From positions 62,001 through 126,000 of the forward strand of contig JADLZK010008797.1 in assembly GCA_015847255.1 (NCBI GenBank): a stretch of DNA of 64,000 bases, written 5' to 3'. Under the pieces are notes generated by a model. The model was given only the letters and a program-made list of their open reading frames with translations, made no database searches and was not told the origin of the DNA. The stretch comes from Hyparrhenia diplandra (Eukaryota > Streptophyta > Magnoliopsida > Poales > Poaceae). The translations under genes were made by a program, and so were the position numbers. This document shows positions 22,625 through 34,524 of the stretch, piece by piece. Each line of letters opens with the position of its first letter. The first letter of the stretch is position 1.

Positions 22625-23744
22625 CTAGTCCAGCAGTTCACGCGACCACGCTGGCCATAAAACTCCATTATTAGCAGGTCTCTTAACTGTAAAAGCATAT
22701 GGATCGTTCACTGAAATTAAGGAGGAGGCCGGGACGAGATGCAATGCCAGCCAGCCAGCTACCCCTGCACGGACTCAACAAGCAATAGGAAGCACGGCCG
22801 TACGCCAACAACGACTTACTCGCTCTCATGGGTCGTCGTCGTCGTCGCCCCGTCTGAGCTTCCTCTCCCCCCTGCCATCGGCCTGCCCCATCCATGTGTA
22901 TGTGTTGGCTACCTCTCTATTCTAGTGCCCATTAGACTATCCGCACTCATGTTCCTCTATTTACTCCATCTATACATCCTAGTCATCAAGATTCCCTCCT
23001 AGTCATCAAGATTTCCTCCTTTACAGTACTATCTTCCGCACTCATCCTTCTTTATATCTCTACTCTATACCAACTACCATTAGTGGGGTCCACTTAAAAT
23101 TTTATCTAAATATACTCATTTGAGATCTAGTTTTGAAGAATTTAATGAAACGGATTTAATTTGGATCTTTAATTTTTGAGTTATAACATTTTTTTTAGAT
23201 GGTTCAAACGTGGGGTCCACCGCTGGCCCATGCTCTCTCTCCAACTCTGTCGCTGCCTCTCGCACTTCATCCAACAATAGTGGGGCCGCCGGCTGTAGCG
23301 AAGGTCGGGGACAGGCGCTAGGAATACCGAACGCGAGCACGAACTGGGCCACCGCGTATCTCATCCAGTACCCGCTGCAGCAGATTTTCCTTTATATCGG
23401 TACTGGAGGAAGCTTTAGAGAACACCGCTGCAGATAGTTTTATCAATTTAGGGGAGGTTGCACTGCACACAGTGCACTGCAGTCCATGCTAAAGGACACA
23501 ATCAATGACCCCAGTTGGCCAGCTACCCCTGCACGGATTCATCAAGCAAGATGCGCCAAGGCCATAGGCCGACGACTGACTTGGCGATCACAGGTCGTCG
23601 TCTCCTTTGAGTTCTCTCCCACCTCGGCCACCGGTACCACCATCAGCCCACTTCGATCTACTTCAGCACTAACACCGCCAGCTGGCCACCTCGATCGATC
23701 GGGCTAGCTCCACACCAGCAACATTTCTACTGCTACCACATCTA
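22625..23744. other. Intergenic, no gene; short duplicated block
   Basis: The sequence GCCAGCTACCCCTGCACGGA occurs at about 22754 and 23518, each followed by related text (TCGTCGTC, CTGAGCTTCC / TTTGAGTTCT), suggesting an old local duplication. An 18-bp tandem CCTAGTCATCAAGATT(T/C)CC is seen near 22979-23015. No coding feature was recognised. Confidence 0.35.
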
Positions 23745-23745
23745 G

Positions 23746-24646
23746 GGCGCGTTTGCGACCCTGGCCTGTACCGATCTTGCGCTCGTGAGGTGCAGGCTCT
23801 TAAAGCCTTGGCCCTTGAGCGAGCCTGGCTCCTAGGAGCCAAAAATGGAGCAGCCGCCTGGCCCTGAGAAACACCGCTGGGGTTTGTTTTCTGGAGAGCT
23901 GGGCTGCGCGCGGCACCCTCCCCTTCTCGTCTCTCACCCACCGCCACTCCTTCTTCGAGTGACATCCTAGGAGAGGGCACAGGGCGCCGGCCACTAGGAA
24001 GGAGCGTGGCCATCCGTCAGCGCGGGCCTCCCGGCTGCTAGGCGCGAGCGCTAGGTGCGGGGGCCGGGGAGGGCGCAGCCCCGCTGGATCGTGGCCGCCG
24101 GGGTGCACACCGCCGCAGGAACGTGGGGCACCGGAGCGCCCGCGCTGTGCAGGTCACTGGGGGAGGCTCGCTGGCCATGAACACCACCACTGCCAACCCG
24201 TTTCTGCACTCTCTCCAAGATGTCCAAGGACAGCAGGACGACCATTAATGCGCAGTGGAGGCGCAGCGCCTAGCCACAATGAGATAAAGCCACGGCTGTC
24301 GCCGGCGGTTTCCCATGGCGGAGCCTGAGCCGGAGCCGGGCGCGGTGGCCATGGACCCTCCAGCAGCAGCAGCCATGGACCTTCAGTGACGGCGACTTGC
24401 CGGTGCACGTCCCTGGGCTGCTCGACGAAATGACGAGGAGGAGAAAAACATGGTAAGGCTACCGAGTTGCAGTGGAGAGTAGCCATATCTATTTGTGTTT
24501 TTCTCACAAATACGATCTCATCTGGGCCGAGCTCGGTTGGTGCACGTGCACAAACATGTGAGTTTGCAGCACTGACAAGCCTGCCTAGCTAGGCCTGGGA
24601 CAGTTGGGCTACCCAGGCCAGACTAGGCCAGGGTCGCAAACACGCC
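23746..24646. mobile_element. TIR element with GC-rich interior
   Basis: The inverted termini are GGCGCGTTTGCGACCCTGGC on the left and the inverse of GGCGTGTTTGCGACCCTGGC on the right, 19 of 20 matching. The roughly 900-bp element has a GC-rich central part with open frames on both strands but no transposase domain. No target duplication is clear, so the superfamily (hAT or Harbinger) is unresolved. It looks like a non-autonomous element carrying captured or expanded GC-rich sequence. Confidence 0.7.
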
Positions 24647-25450
24647 ATCAATTCACAGCACCGGTGCATCCTTACAGAAAAAGGTAGCGGAAGGTACCAG
24701 TCCATCCATAGACTATCTCCAACAGAGTTGGTGAACCGCAAAATGCTATCAAATTTCGTCGAACAGCTAAGAACACAAATCTGCTCAAATCTCGGTCAAA
24801 TCGAATCCAACTGCTATCAAATTTTTATCAGATGGTCTTGAGGCAGTGGAGACACTATACCTTGAAAATCATCTCACTTCGCCAAATAAATTGACGGGAA
24901 TTTTAGATCACGTTTCAAAAATGAAGAACACTAACCCTAGCCACTTGGATCTTCGAGCACCTGAGAAATCAGGTGATTTCCTTTTGGTAGATTGGATCAT
25001 GACACGCCATAGTTAGATCCAAAGCAACAAGAACGACTCGAAACGATTTCAAATTGAAGAAATCAAACTGAGGAAGGATAGGGGGAATATAGAGACGAAA
25101 ATGAACTCAAGACAACAGAGCAAATCGATCTCAATCCAAAAGCCTAGAGGGCATGAGCGGACTAAGGGCCGCTCTTCCTACGGACACTGATCCAAAAATT
25201 TCTAGTGACCTCTCACAAAGCAGAGAAAACTAGAAATGAAACCCTAAAGGATAAACTGCAAAATGGAGAGGCAACAAAGAAGGGAGGGTTGCCATCTCTA
25301 TATATAGTCTTGGTCCGAATGACCGAACTACCCTAGCTGAACATGAGTCACACCACTTAACCGAGGTCCTAGTGGTCTGACTCGAAGCAATTTTGATCCG
25401 ATGGCTACTGCACCTCTCACCGGTAGCATTTCTTCGACGCGAACTTCCAG
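24647..25450. other. Intergenic, possible retroelement debris
   Basis: There is no gene. On the minus strand, near 25290-25310, there is a TATA-like TATATATAG, and the text around 25070-25330 resembles an untranslated leader or LTR. No second LTR or protein domain is visible. Confidence 0.2.
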
Positions 25451-26272
25451 TTGTCGCCATGTGCCAGAACCTCCGCCCTAGTTTTAATGCCCAAACCTAC
25501 AAAACTGGCAGCCCATGGTTTTGAGGCCCAAACCACCAAACCGGGCCACGGCCGTGCATCGTCGCCGCGTCCCCGCGCTCCAACACTTGTCACCGTCGTC
25601 CTCGACCGCCCGGTCGCCAAGTCTTCTGAGCAGCCCGCTCGACTTGCACGTCCGCCGTCTTAATGACTCGATCGACACGGTCGTCCCTCCGCCATCATCA
25701 CTCCGCCCCCGAACCCCTCCACCTCCACCTCGACTACTTCCCGCCGTCGACCTCGCCGGCCTAAGGGGGCCGCCCCGGCCGGATCCACACCCCTCCCGGG
25801 CGGATCTATCAGTGGCGTCCCCCTCCCTTCCCCGCCCGGACTTGGGCGCTTCACGGCCTTCTTCAACCCCGGGCGGTGCGTGCGGGCTCACCCGGTCCGG
25901 CCGGCGGTGGCCGTCCGGATCCAGCCTTGGGGCCCCGGATCGGACGCCCGCCGCTGCTCCTCCACCCTACCGGCATCGGCGGCGGCGGCCTCCTCCTAGG
26001 GGTTGGCGGATCTACGGCAACCGGGTCCGTTTTGTGCCTTCGGGCCTTCCTCCCAAGCCCAGCGGTGGGCTCGTCCGGCTTGGGCTGGGCAGCAGACTTC
26101 CCTCGGTCGTCGGTGGCCATCCCGGATGGCCCTACGGCCTAGCAGCTGGGGGGCCGCCCGTGCTGCCTCCACTCCTCATTACGTCACCCCTTCGTCATCC
26201 CCTCGCGTTGACCGGTCGGACGAACTATGACATAGGCACCTTCCCCGCTATTTCCTAAAAAAAAAAAAATAC
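25451..26272 (+). other. GC-rich unit ending in an A-tail
   Basis: A GC-rich block is open in several frames (25515-26258 would be 247 residues, Pro/Arg/Ser-rich). It ends abruptly in CCTAAAAAAAAAAAAA at about 26256-26269. The tail suggests retroposition in the forward direction. No domain was recognised and no flanking duplication found, so source and coding status are unknown. Confidence 0.3.
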
Positions 26273-26764
26273 GAACTTGAATTATTATTATTATTTTTAA
26301 AAATTGCATGTCTAGGTGGTGAAGCAATATGATAATTGTTTGTAGTGTGCAAGGCAGGTTGCACAATGATTTACGCTTCGGTATACAAGGATTGGTCTTT
26401 GCCTGAATCTATACGTCATATAGGATCTAAATAATTCTAAGAAGGGGAAAAATGTAGAGCATAGTTTAAGAAAACATAAAAATTGGTTTTCATATTTTAT
26501 TTTGAGTTAAATCAAATTTTATAAGGCTAAATCATATTTTAGTATTTTTTAAATATTTTTATATAAAATTATATCGATAACTTTTTTGAAAAAAAAAAAG
26601 ATTTTTATTTTTTTTATAAAAATTAATTTAGCTCCTTGAATTATTGCGGACTTACATTGTTTGACATTGGATGGATGACGTGGTGTCATGTTAGATAATT
26701 CAAAATTACCTTTTTTTAGCAATTTTTAAAAACTACCTAAGAGTTAAATCAAACGTGGTTTCAA

Positions 26765-27057
26765 AAGTAGGGGGAGGACGGTCCAAAGTGGGACGCTACC
26801 CACTAGGGTTCAAATCCCGGTGCTCGCGACTTTTCTTGGGAATTTTTCTAGGATTTTCCGGCGTTATGCTTTAAGTGGTAAACGACGTTCCCGTCGACGA
26901 CGAGGCGCCTACGGTGTGACTTCGAGAATCTCCAGACTGTCCGGCTGCCCAGTCTTCGGAGCTGCTTCATAGGAGTAGGGTTTGCGTGCGTGTATTCATA
27001 GGGGTGAGTGTGCGTGCGTGTTGTGAGTGTCTGCGTTGTAAAAAAAAAAAAAAAAAA
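26765..27057 (+). mobile_element. tRNA-derived SINE
   Basis: It has a pol III B-box GGGTTCAAATCCC (26806-26818) and a degenerate A-box region just upstream. The body includes ATTTTCCGGCGTTATGC, GACGACGAGGCGCCTAC and CATAGG(A/G)GTAGGG. It ends in an 18-A tail (27040-27057). It is related to the element at 58538. Target duplications are not clear, so the 5' end is approximate. Confidence 0.8.
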
Positions 27058-28262
27058 GAGAAAAATTAAAATACACGTCTAGCGCTCGGACGTTCTATGG
27101 GACAAATTCTCATCGGACGCCCCCACCCATAGGGCCCGGCCCACTCCCCACCCAACTTGCGTGCGGTCTTGCTTCTCAGTTCCCGCACCGCACCTCCCCT
27201 GCCTCGTGCTTCTCGGCTCCCACAGCCCACGCAAACCAGCACGCCCCCATGCCTCCCGTGCCGACGCGCACAAGGAGCAAACCCCGTTGTTCATGGTACA
27301 AGGCCACGACTGCTGCATCAAGCGAAGATCCCCACACACCAATCAACCCAGCAATGCCTACAAAGGGCCCTGCTAGTCTATCCCCAAATCGCCACAATGG
27401 AGACACCGTGAACATATATTTTGCAACATTGGGGAACAACAAATGCAACAATAGGCTGAGAAGATGAGACACCATAAATCTATTATTGCAACAACAAAAG
27501 AACAACAATTGAAACACTAGGCTCAAAAAGTTGAAACATTGGACTCGAACAGCTGAAACACCATTAACAAATTATTGCAACAATCACAAACATCTACGCA
27601 ACACTAACAAAAATGTTGCAAAATAACAAAAAAGTTGCAACATTCAAAGAACTGGTACTACAAACCGCAAATCGCCTATTGAAACAACCCTAAAAAGATG
27701 AGGATGAGGATCTGAGCCTGGATTTGGGTTGTGTGACACCGCCTCTAGGTTCCACCGGTCGAAGGCACGGAAGTCCTCGGCGAGCTGTGCATGGTCAACG
27801 ACCACGCCAAGCGGCAGGAGTAGAGCGTGAGGGAGGAGGCAAGCTCATCAAGTCCACAGCAAGCGTAGATCTAGTCCCCGATGGTCGTGTGGAGGCCCAG
27901 GGGACCGGTGCAGTGCCGCCGCTCTAGCTTCATGAACCTCCCAAGTCGGAGCAAAGGAAGAGTTCCCAGAGTTGCTGCAGCTGCTCGCCACGGAGCCCCC
28001 AGCGCGCCGGCGGCGGGGGGCCCCTTGCCCTGGGGCCAGGTGGAAGAGAGAGACACGAGAATACAAGTGGATAGGAAAATTCGAGATGGGATGAGTGGAT
28101 AGGAACGATTCAGACATGCAGTTTTGCGGTGTTACAGTCCATCAACACGCACGTTGGTGGATCAGTCCGATCTAATTAAATGGATTAGGACGCTCTAATC
28201 TAAGCATTACCGTAATTTTAGAATTAAGGGAGGTAAATCAGACTTGCACAAAAGTTGAGGGA
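27058..28262. other. Intergenic, repeat-like, no recognised gene
   Basis: This stretch contains TTGCAAC/ACATTG-rich text (27420-27690) of a kind common in dispersed grass repeats, and GC-rich frames without domains (27724-28102). Nothing supports a gene. Boundaries of any transposon could not be set. Confidence 0.25.
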
Positions 28263-28270
28263 GGTGTTCC

Positions 28271-28954
28271 GGGGGAATATTAGCGCCGACCCGGTCGGGC
28301 GCGGACGCCGCGCCGACCACCCCTAGGTGGGCCGGCGGCGGCCCGACCGCCCGGCGGCTGCTAGGCCCGCAAGCGGAGGCGAGGCAAGGGGCGGCGCCGC
28401 CGCGCCGTCTTCGCCGTTGCGCCGCCGCCGTCGTCTTCATCGGCGCCGCCGCCACCGCTGCCGTGCTTTTAGGGCGCCGCCACTGCCGTCGATTTAGGGT
28501 GGACATCCTCCCCCCGGGCGACCTTCCCTCCTCCATGCCTCCCCCGCCATAGAAGGGGCCGCCTGGCCGCGGCCGTCGACACGGCGGCGGCAGGCGGCGG
28601 CCGGGCGGTGAGCTCGGCGGGGGGGCGCCGCCGAGCTCGGGCCGTGGAGAGCCCCATCCGGCTGGGTGCGGGCCGGGCGGCGGGGAGCGACGACGACGCC
28701 GGCGTTGGAGAAGAAAGGAGGGGAAGGGACTGCGCCGCCAGCCGTAGGGCTCGCCGGAGGCCCGGCGAGCCCTACGGCAGCGGGGAGGCGGCGCGGGCGG
28801 GGGCGAGGTTGACGACGGCGCGAGGAAGAAGAAGGTCGCCGGTTGACGGCGCGGAGAGGTTGACGACAGGGGCGGGAGCCGGGCGCGTGGGCCGCTTAGC
28901 AGGGCCGCGCGCTGGTCGGCGGCGCCGACCAGTCGGCGCCCGACTAACACGCCC
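28271..28954. mobile_element. GC-rich TIR element (MULE-like), member 1
   Basis: The element is flanked by an 8-bp direct repeat GGTGTTCC (28263-28270 and 28955-28962). Its ends are related inverted sequences: left GGGGGAATATTAGCGCCGAC, and right, inverted, GGGCGTGTTAGTCGGGCGCC. The 684-bp interior is extremely GC-rich with frames on both strands. Ends and texture match the element at 59135. No transposase is present. Mutator-like (8-11 bp duplications) is the best guess; hAT cannot be excluded. Confidence 0.6.
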
Positions 28955-28962
28955 GGTGTTCC

Positions 28963-29600
28963 ATGGTGGATCCAGGCCGATTCATTGGCGAGCCCGTGGG
29001 CCGTCCTCTCCCTCTCCGTTCCCATGGCCCAAAGAGCCCACCAGGCCACCAGATCCCCCCCGCCGATCGCGATCCGTCCGTCCTCCGCCGCCGCCGCCAC
29101 TGCCCGCCCGTCGCCGCTGAAGACGCCCACAAGACAGCCTCAAAGACCGCCTGGTGGGTTCGTGCCGGAGCGAGGGAAACGAAAAGGCGGCGTGCCTATG
29201 CTTCAGGTTTCAGTTTCTCCCCGCTATTTAATTAATCAATTAATTGTTCTTTCATTTCAATCAAATAAACAAAAAAAAAAAAAAGCAGGCACTTTTTTGA
29301 AGCTTATTTGCTTGAGCTGAGGCGACGGCCGCTTCAGGCTCTATGATCAGCTAGGCTCGGTCTTCAGGTCCGACAACCAATGCAAGCCCAACGGTAAGCA
29401 CTTTGTACCAATTTTTCTAGAGTTGGTTCTTCCAAGGTGTCAGGTAGTCTGAATGCCTGATATTTGTGCCTTGGTGATAACAACAACAACAAAAGGTTGT
29501 TTTCACAATTTTGGTGGCGAAAGAACTAAGTGGAAAATTTTAACTGCATCAACTGCTTCTGCTAGTACATGTACAGGCAACAAAAATGGAGCCAAGCATA
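28963..29600. other. Intergenic, no recognised gene
   Basis: GC-rich to 29210, then AT-rich with an A-run at 29270-29284. Several overlapping frames show no domain. A (CAA)n-like stretch lies at 29479-29493. This could be an old 5' exon region, but nothing identifies it. Confidence 0.2.
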
Positions 29601-29604
29601 TTCA

Positions 29605-29803
29605 CCTTAGATTATCGTTTACTCGCACAAATCCTTAGGACTGCCTATGTCAGGATCTTCTCTGAATCATACAATTGCATGATTGACTTAAGATGGCATA
29701 ATTTAACATTACATTATCTGTTGCTCACACAAATCCTTAGTTATGTCAGGATCTTCTCTGAATCATACAATTACATGATTGATTTAAGATGGCATAATCA
29801 ACC
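29605..29803. repeat. About 100-bp tandem duplication
   Basis: Two adjacent copies (29605-29705 and 29706-29803) share TCAGGATCTTCTCTGAATCA and AAGATGGCATAAT. They lie about 300 bp beyond the stop of the NLR gene, possibly in its 3' untranslated or flanking region. Confidence 0.85.
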
Positions 29804-30109
29804 CTATAGCCCCTTGGTACATCAGAAGGAAAGTAGAAAAAAAAACATAACAGGGAAAACCCCAAGAAACTCATATTTTCTGCATTGTACGCCATATTCC
29901 TCTTCATCCATAGTTTCCCCTTCCTCACTCCTTGGAGCCTCTTTGTCACCATTCTCTGAAACACAACATAGGCAGTTGAGTTAAACAAGAAAACAGAGTG
30001 AAAATGCAGTAAAGCTAAACTGAACTAAAAACAGTAAATTTTCAGTGATACATATTGAAAATGAAACTGAAGAAAAATTATATGTTGTTTGGAATACCTG
30101 GCAATGACA

Positions 30110-33100
30110 TTAGTCTCCAAATTGAAATGGTCTCGTGTACAGTGCATACCATTTCCTTTCGATAGCACCGTCATTTGCATATGCCCTGACTTGTTGGATA
30201 TGGCTAAACTTGTCCCACTCATGGCTGAATTTTCCTGCGGCTATCGAATTCAGCAGCGCTAAAGTGCAGTCTATCTGCAGATGTGTTCGGTTGACACCCT
30301 TCAGGTATGTAGGGAGTGTCTCCATGTGGTAATCTGTCAGCTCAAGTTTCTGGAGTGCAGGTAACCCCTCCAATACCTTCAGCTTTTGGCACCCAGAGAT
30401 GTCCAGCTTCCACAACTTGGGGAAATTAGCAATTCTCATCAGGTCAGGGTTGTTGTACACTTCGACCTCAACAACGGCCGTAAGGTTCTCCAGGGAGTTG
30501 AGGTTCTGTACATCATGTACATACAATTTTTCAAAAACCTCGCATGGGAAGCAAGGCCAACAGGAATACACCTCAACTTGCAGCTCTCTAGAAGAAACTC
30601 TTCCAACAAAGGCATGGCTTGCACGCTCTCCTCCCACTCCCACTCCTCCCATTTCACCATTTCGGTTAAGGTTAACTTGTGCAATCTGGGAAACACGGCA
30701 GCCAGCTGGGAAGTATGGTGGTGATCATACTGGGGCTGCAAGAATTCCAGCCCAACATGCTCAATGGCTGGTGCTAGACAAATCTGTAGTAACTCCAAAC
30801 ATGGTAGATGACACAGGCCATTGGGGAGCTCTGTGCAGCAAGGCAGGTCATCCATAGTTAGAATTCGCAGGTTTTCAAGGGGCACAGCTGCTGTTGATCT
30901 CATCCACCTTGGGAACCACCGTCCAAAAAAATCCTTCAATTTCAAGAACATCTAAGCAGGGTGGAGGGCAGAGCTCATCAAACACTCCCACAATTTGTTG
31001 TTGCTCTGCCTCAGTGAAGCCTTCGTCTTCTCTAATGAATTGCCCACCTTCTTCTAGTCTACTGGTGCAGTTTAAGAGCAGATATCTAAGGTGCACCTTT
31101 TCCCCAAGCCTAGCCTTTGCGGCAAAGGAGGAAGAAGGTACATTTTCTAGGCCATATATAGAAAGACCCATGAGCCGGGAAAGTGGCTCCAACACTTGCA
31201 GGCTACACCAGTCGCCATCCATGTGGGCAGGAAACCCGAAAAGTTTCCTCAAATTAGTTAAAACATATAACCCCCTAGGTATAAAATTTATATTTGTTCC
31301 CATTAGGCTAAGATACCTAAGCTGTTGTAGCTTTTCAATGCCACGAGGAAGCTTCACCAATTTTTCACAACCATCAAGACTTATGTACTGCAAGAATTTC
31401 ATCTTTCCAATGTTTACCGGGAGCCTAGATGTGGTAGGGTCAGTGATAGAGAAATACCTCAAGTGTTTGAGTTGACACAATGATTCAGCCATTACGTCAA
31501 AATTTGTTGAGTCTATATGTATGGTCCGTAGACTTGGAAAGGTACCCAATGAATCACCAGCTTTAATCCCTATATGCCCAGCTACTAGTAGTGTTCTCAG
31601 TGATTTCTGTGATTGCAGAGAGCTCCATTCCAACTCCTCTGATTCTGATCCTTCAGTTTCCAGTGATAACCGAATGATTTTTTTTGAGTTGAGTTTACCA
31701 ATATCAATTTGCCCTTTTTTGTGCTACAAGTGCTTCATCTCTTGCCATATATTGTGCAAATGAGCGAACTACATCATGCATGTTGCAAACCCATAGGTCA
31801 ACATACAAAAGATCTGGTTCTATAAGATTCCTCAGTATTAGCTCATTATAGTACTCCATTGCTAATTCTTCTAATTCATCAGAGTTCCCATCAACAAATC
31901 CTTCACTAATCCACATGCTCACAATATCATCAACGAAGAACACTGTGCTCTTATTGGGGATGAGGGAGTAGTGTAAAAAGCATTGTTTTAAAGAAGGCTG
32001 CAGATCTTCATAACTAAGGTATATTGCATAGTTTAGCTCCTCAGGCATTCTCGATACTGACCATATTGCATCATTCAATACCTTTTCCCAGTCTCCTCGT
32101 TTTGCCATTTTTCTTGCACAGGAGTCCTCCCATTACTTTGATAGCAAGTGGCAAACAATCACATTTTGCTATAATTCTCATTCCGATATCCTCTAGCATA
32201 TCAATCAGAGGTTCATCATCTCCATTTCTGATTACCTGCAAGCAGTCCAAGCCAACAAAATGAGTAACAAAAATATCACTAGTGGTAGTTGCTATAGTGC
32301 CACTTGCCAAGACATCCTTTACTAAAAGGTAAAGGCATATCATGAAAGAAACTGTATTCCCACAATGTAGACAGCTAAATGTTTTTTTTTTGGTTGAATT
32401 AATGTGGATATTCCTATGCTCTGCCCTTGTTTTTCCAATTAATGTTAGAATTATTACGAATTCTCATCTCAGATTAATGTGTAAATATAAAGAAATATGC
32501 ATGCTTTATTGTTACAGATATTTAGTTGTGCGTGATCTTTTCCTTATTTTTGTTTTGGATGTCACTAGAGGAAGGTTATTTGCAGCGGAAAGCCAATCGG
32601 ACTGCCATAGGAGTTCAGAGTGGCACTAATGGTTGAAGAATCACATCAAGATCAAAGGAACACCTCAACATGCAGTGGTAATGTAACCTCAGCTTTGCTG
32701 CTATAGCGATCAGGGGGGGGGGGGGTGGGGGTGGGGGGGGGGGTGGGTTCCATTTGAAAGCAATGCTTCCTAATTCCTATTGCTTTATAAACAGGTAGGA
32801 TTAGAAACTTTTTCCGTATTTTTGTCTTTGTTTTCAGGATTATCATGTGAAGTACTCCGTAGCTCATTTTTTTTCTCTTATGATTAATGGGGATGACACT
32901 CTTCTAAATTAGTGAATTTGTTTTTTTTCCAGTGTAAATGCATTGACACAAACAGCATTTGAGTGAGACCTAAACATTTACTTTCAGTTACCCAAAGTTA
33001 TTTTTGTCTTGGAAAACATGGATTTTATTCTTGGATAAGGTTTGCAGTGAGAAATCAGGATATATGGCTGAATGGTGGTATGGTAGTGTATACATGGTAA

Positions 33101-34524
33101 TTGTGTATTCTAAAAATGAATGTCATTGTAGGCTATAAATGTAGATCAAAAGAACATCAATGCATTTTAGGACGGGAATTTGATTTGAATCTTGTGTTTG
33201 TCTTGATGAATGAAAATGGTGTTGGATCATGTCATCATAACTCCAAATATGTTGGATTCTTGTTTTGTTTAAGATATTGGGCTATCCATAACACATACTC
33301 ATGATTCATCCCACAAGTCTCAGGAGCTAATCTCCTATGATTGACCCGTCATTTTGGATGTACTTGTCTCATAACAGAGCACGCCAACATATGGATGCTT
33401 TAGATAATTCAGTAATCTGTATGGCTAGCAAAAAAGGAAGAATATAAGAAAAGGTAATACCATACAGACCTGTTTCTTGAGCAAGGACCAGGCATCTTTG
33501 GGATCCAGTTTGTCGACGTGGTGGTAGGGCTCCATGGCTTTCATCGCCCGTGCAACGAAGTCATGCCTTGTGGTGACCAGGACTCGGCTACCACGGCCAG
33601 CAGCATTGACAAATGGCGTTTTAAGAATATCACTCCATGCTTGGTCATTCCAAACATCATCCATGACCAGAATAGTCTTGTGCCCATTCAAAGCATTCTG
33701 GAGGGCCCGTTGAAGTGTGGCTTTTGCATTGCCAGCTGCATGATGATCTCCCCAGCTTCGATGATGGCTCTCTTCAGGATCTCTGCCACACTGAAGTCCT
33801 TGTTGACACTCAACCATATCTTCTTGGTGAAGACACGGTTGATGGTTTCGTCATTGAAGATTTTTTGGGCAAGGGTTGTCTTGCCAATTCCACCAATGCC
33901 AACAATAGCCAAGACCATAATTTTATTATCTTTGTCATGGGTAGCAGTGGTTTCAGGGTCTTCTGTTAGCATCTCCACTAGCTTCCTTGTGTCAACTTCA
34001 ATCTGTTCACCAACCACACTAGACCGGTCGAGCTGCGCTGAGCTCTCACGGGTGGCAGCGCGAGATGGTGTCTCCTTCCCACTGCGGTCCTCATAGGAAC
34101 TAAGGTTGATGAAGCTGAAGGTAGTGCTGCGCTTTTTGATGGCGTCTAGCCTCTTGTTGAGCTTCTTGATGCGGCTGCCGATGTCGTGGGCGAAGATGGG
34201 ATTCCTCATGCAGAATAGCAAGGGGTTGAGGCACCCCATAGCCTGGGATGATGAACCTCGCTCCATGGCCTTAAGCTGACACAGGTCAAGGATGTCAGTG
34301 GCATCATACATGGTGTCTTTGAGCTCCCTCACCCATGCCTGCACACTTTGGTCGGTGACGTTCCTCCTATCAGCATCAGCGAGGAAGTTTTTGAGGTCCC
34401 CGAGCTTGGTGCCGAGGTTATGGATCTCACCAGAGACCCCAAGCAGCATGCCCACCTCTTCTTTTGCCATCTCCATCAGCATGTTTTGAATGTAAGAGGC
34501 CAAAGCATCCAGGACCACCGCCAT
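30110..34524 (-). pseudogene. CC-NBS-LRR (CNL) resistance-type gene, frame-broken
   Basis: This is a cytoplasmic nucleotide-switch immune receptor of the CNL class. Exon 1 is 33470-34524 and exon 2 is 30110-32235, with an intron of 1234 bp. The N-terminus has an Rx-type coiled coil (residues 1-130) with the EDVID-like region VRELKDTMYDATDILD (65-80). NB-ARC shows the P-loop GIGGIGKTT (209-217), IWLSVNKDFS, kinase-2 ILVMDDVWN, GSRVLVTTR, GLPL as CDCLPLAIKVMGG and MHD as NMHDVVRSF. LRRs follow to the stop. Five single-base changes break the frame: a missing G near 33755; an extra A near 32118; an extra A near 31721; an extra T near 30927; a missing A near 30530. All motifs are otherwise well kept and full length would be about 1060 residues. 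The one internal intron splits NB-ARC between RNBS-B and GLPL. Confidence 0.88.
32712..32749. repeat. Interrupted poly(G) tract in the NLR intron
   Basis: A 13-G run is followed by G5, G10-11 and G3 blocks separated by single T. The plus strand has G-quadruplex potential. The NLR transcript carries the complementary C-rich strand. Confidence 0.85.

Noticed and set aside
25515..26258. 247-codon plus-strand frame treated as a gene
   Set aside because: Low-complexity, with alternative frames equally open on both strands and no domain. Reported only as a GC-rich unit with an A-tail.
28207..29130. 307-codon minus-strand frame
   Set aside because: It is open because of extreme GC content, is Pro/Arg-rich, spans the boundaries of a TIR element including both direct repeats, and has no domain.
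30894..31475. 193-codon plus-strand frame in the LRR region
   Set aside because: Antisense of leucine-rich repeats on the minus strand, which match NLR motifs.
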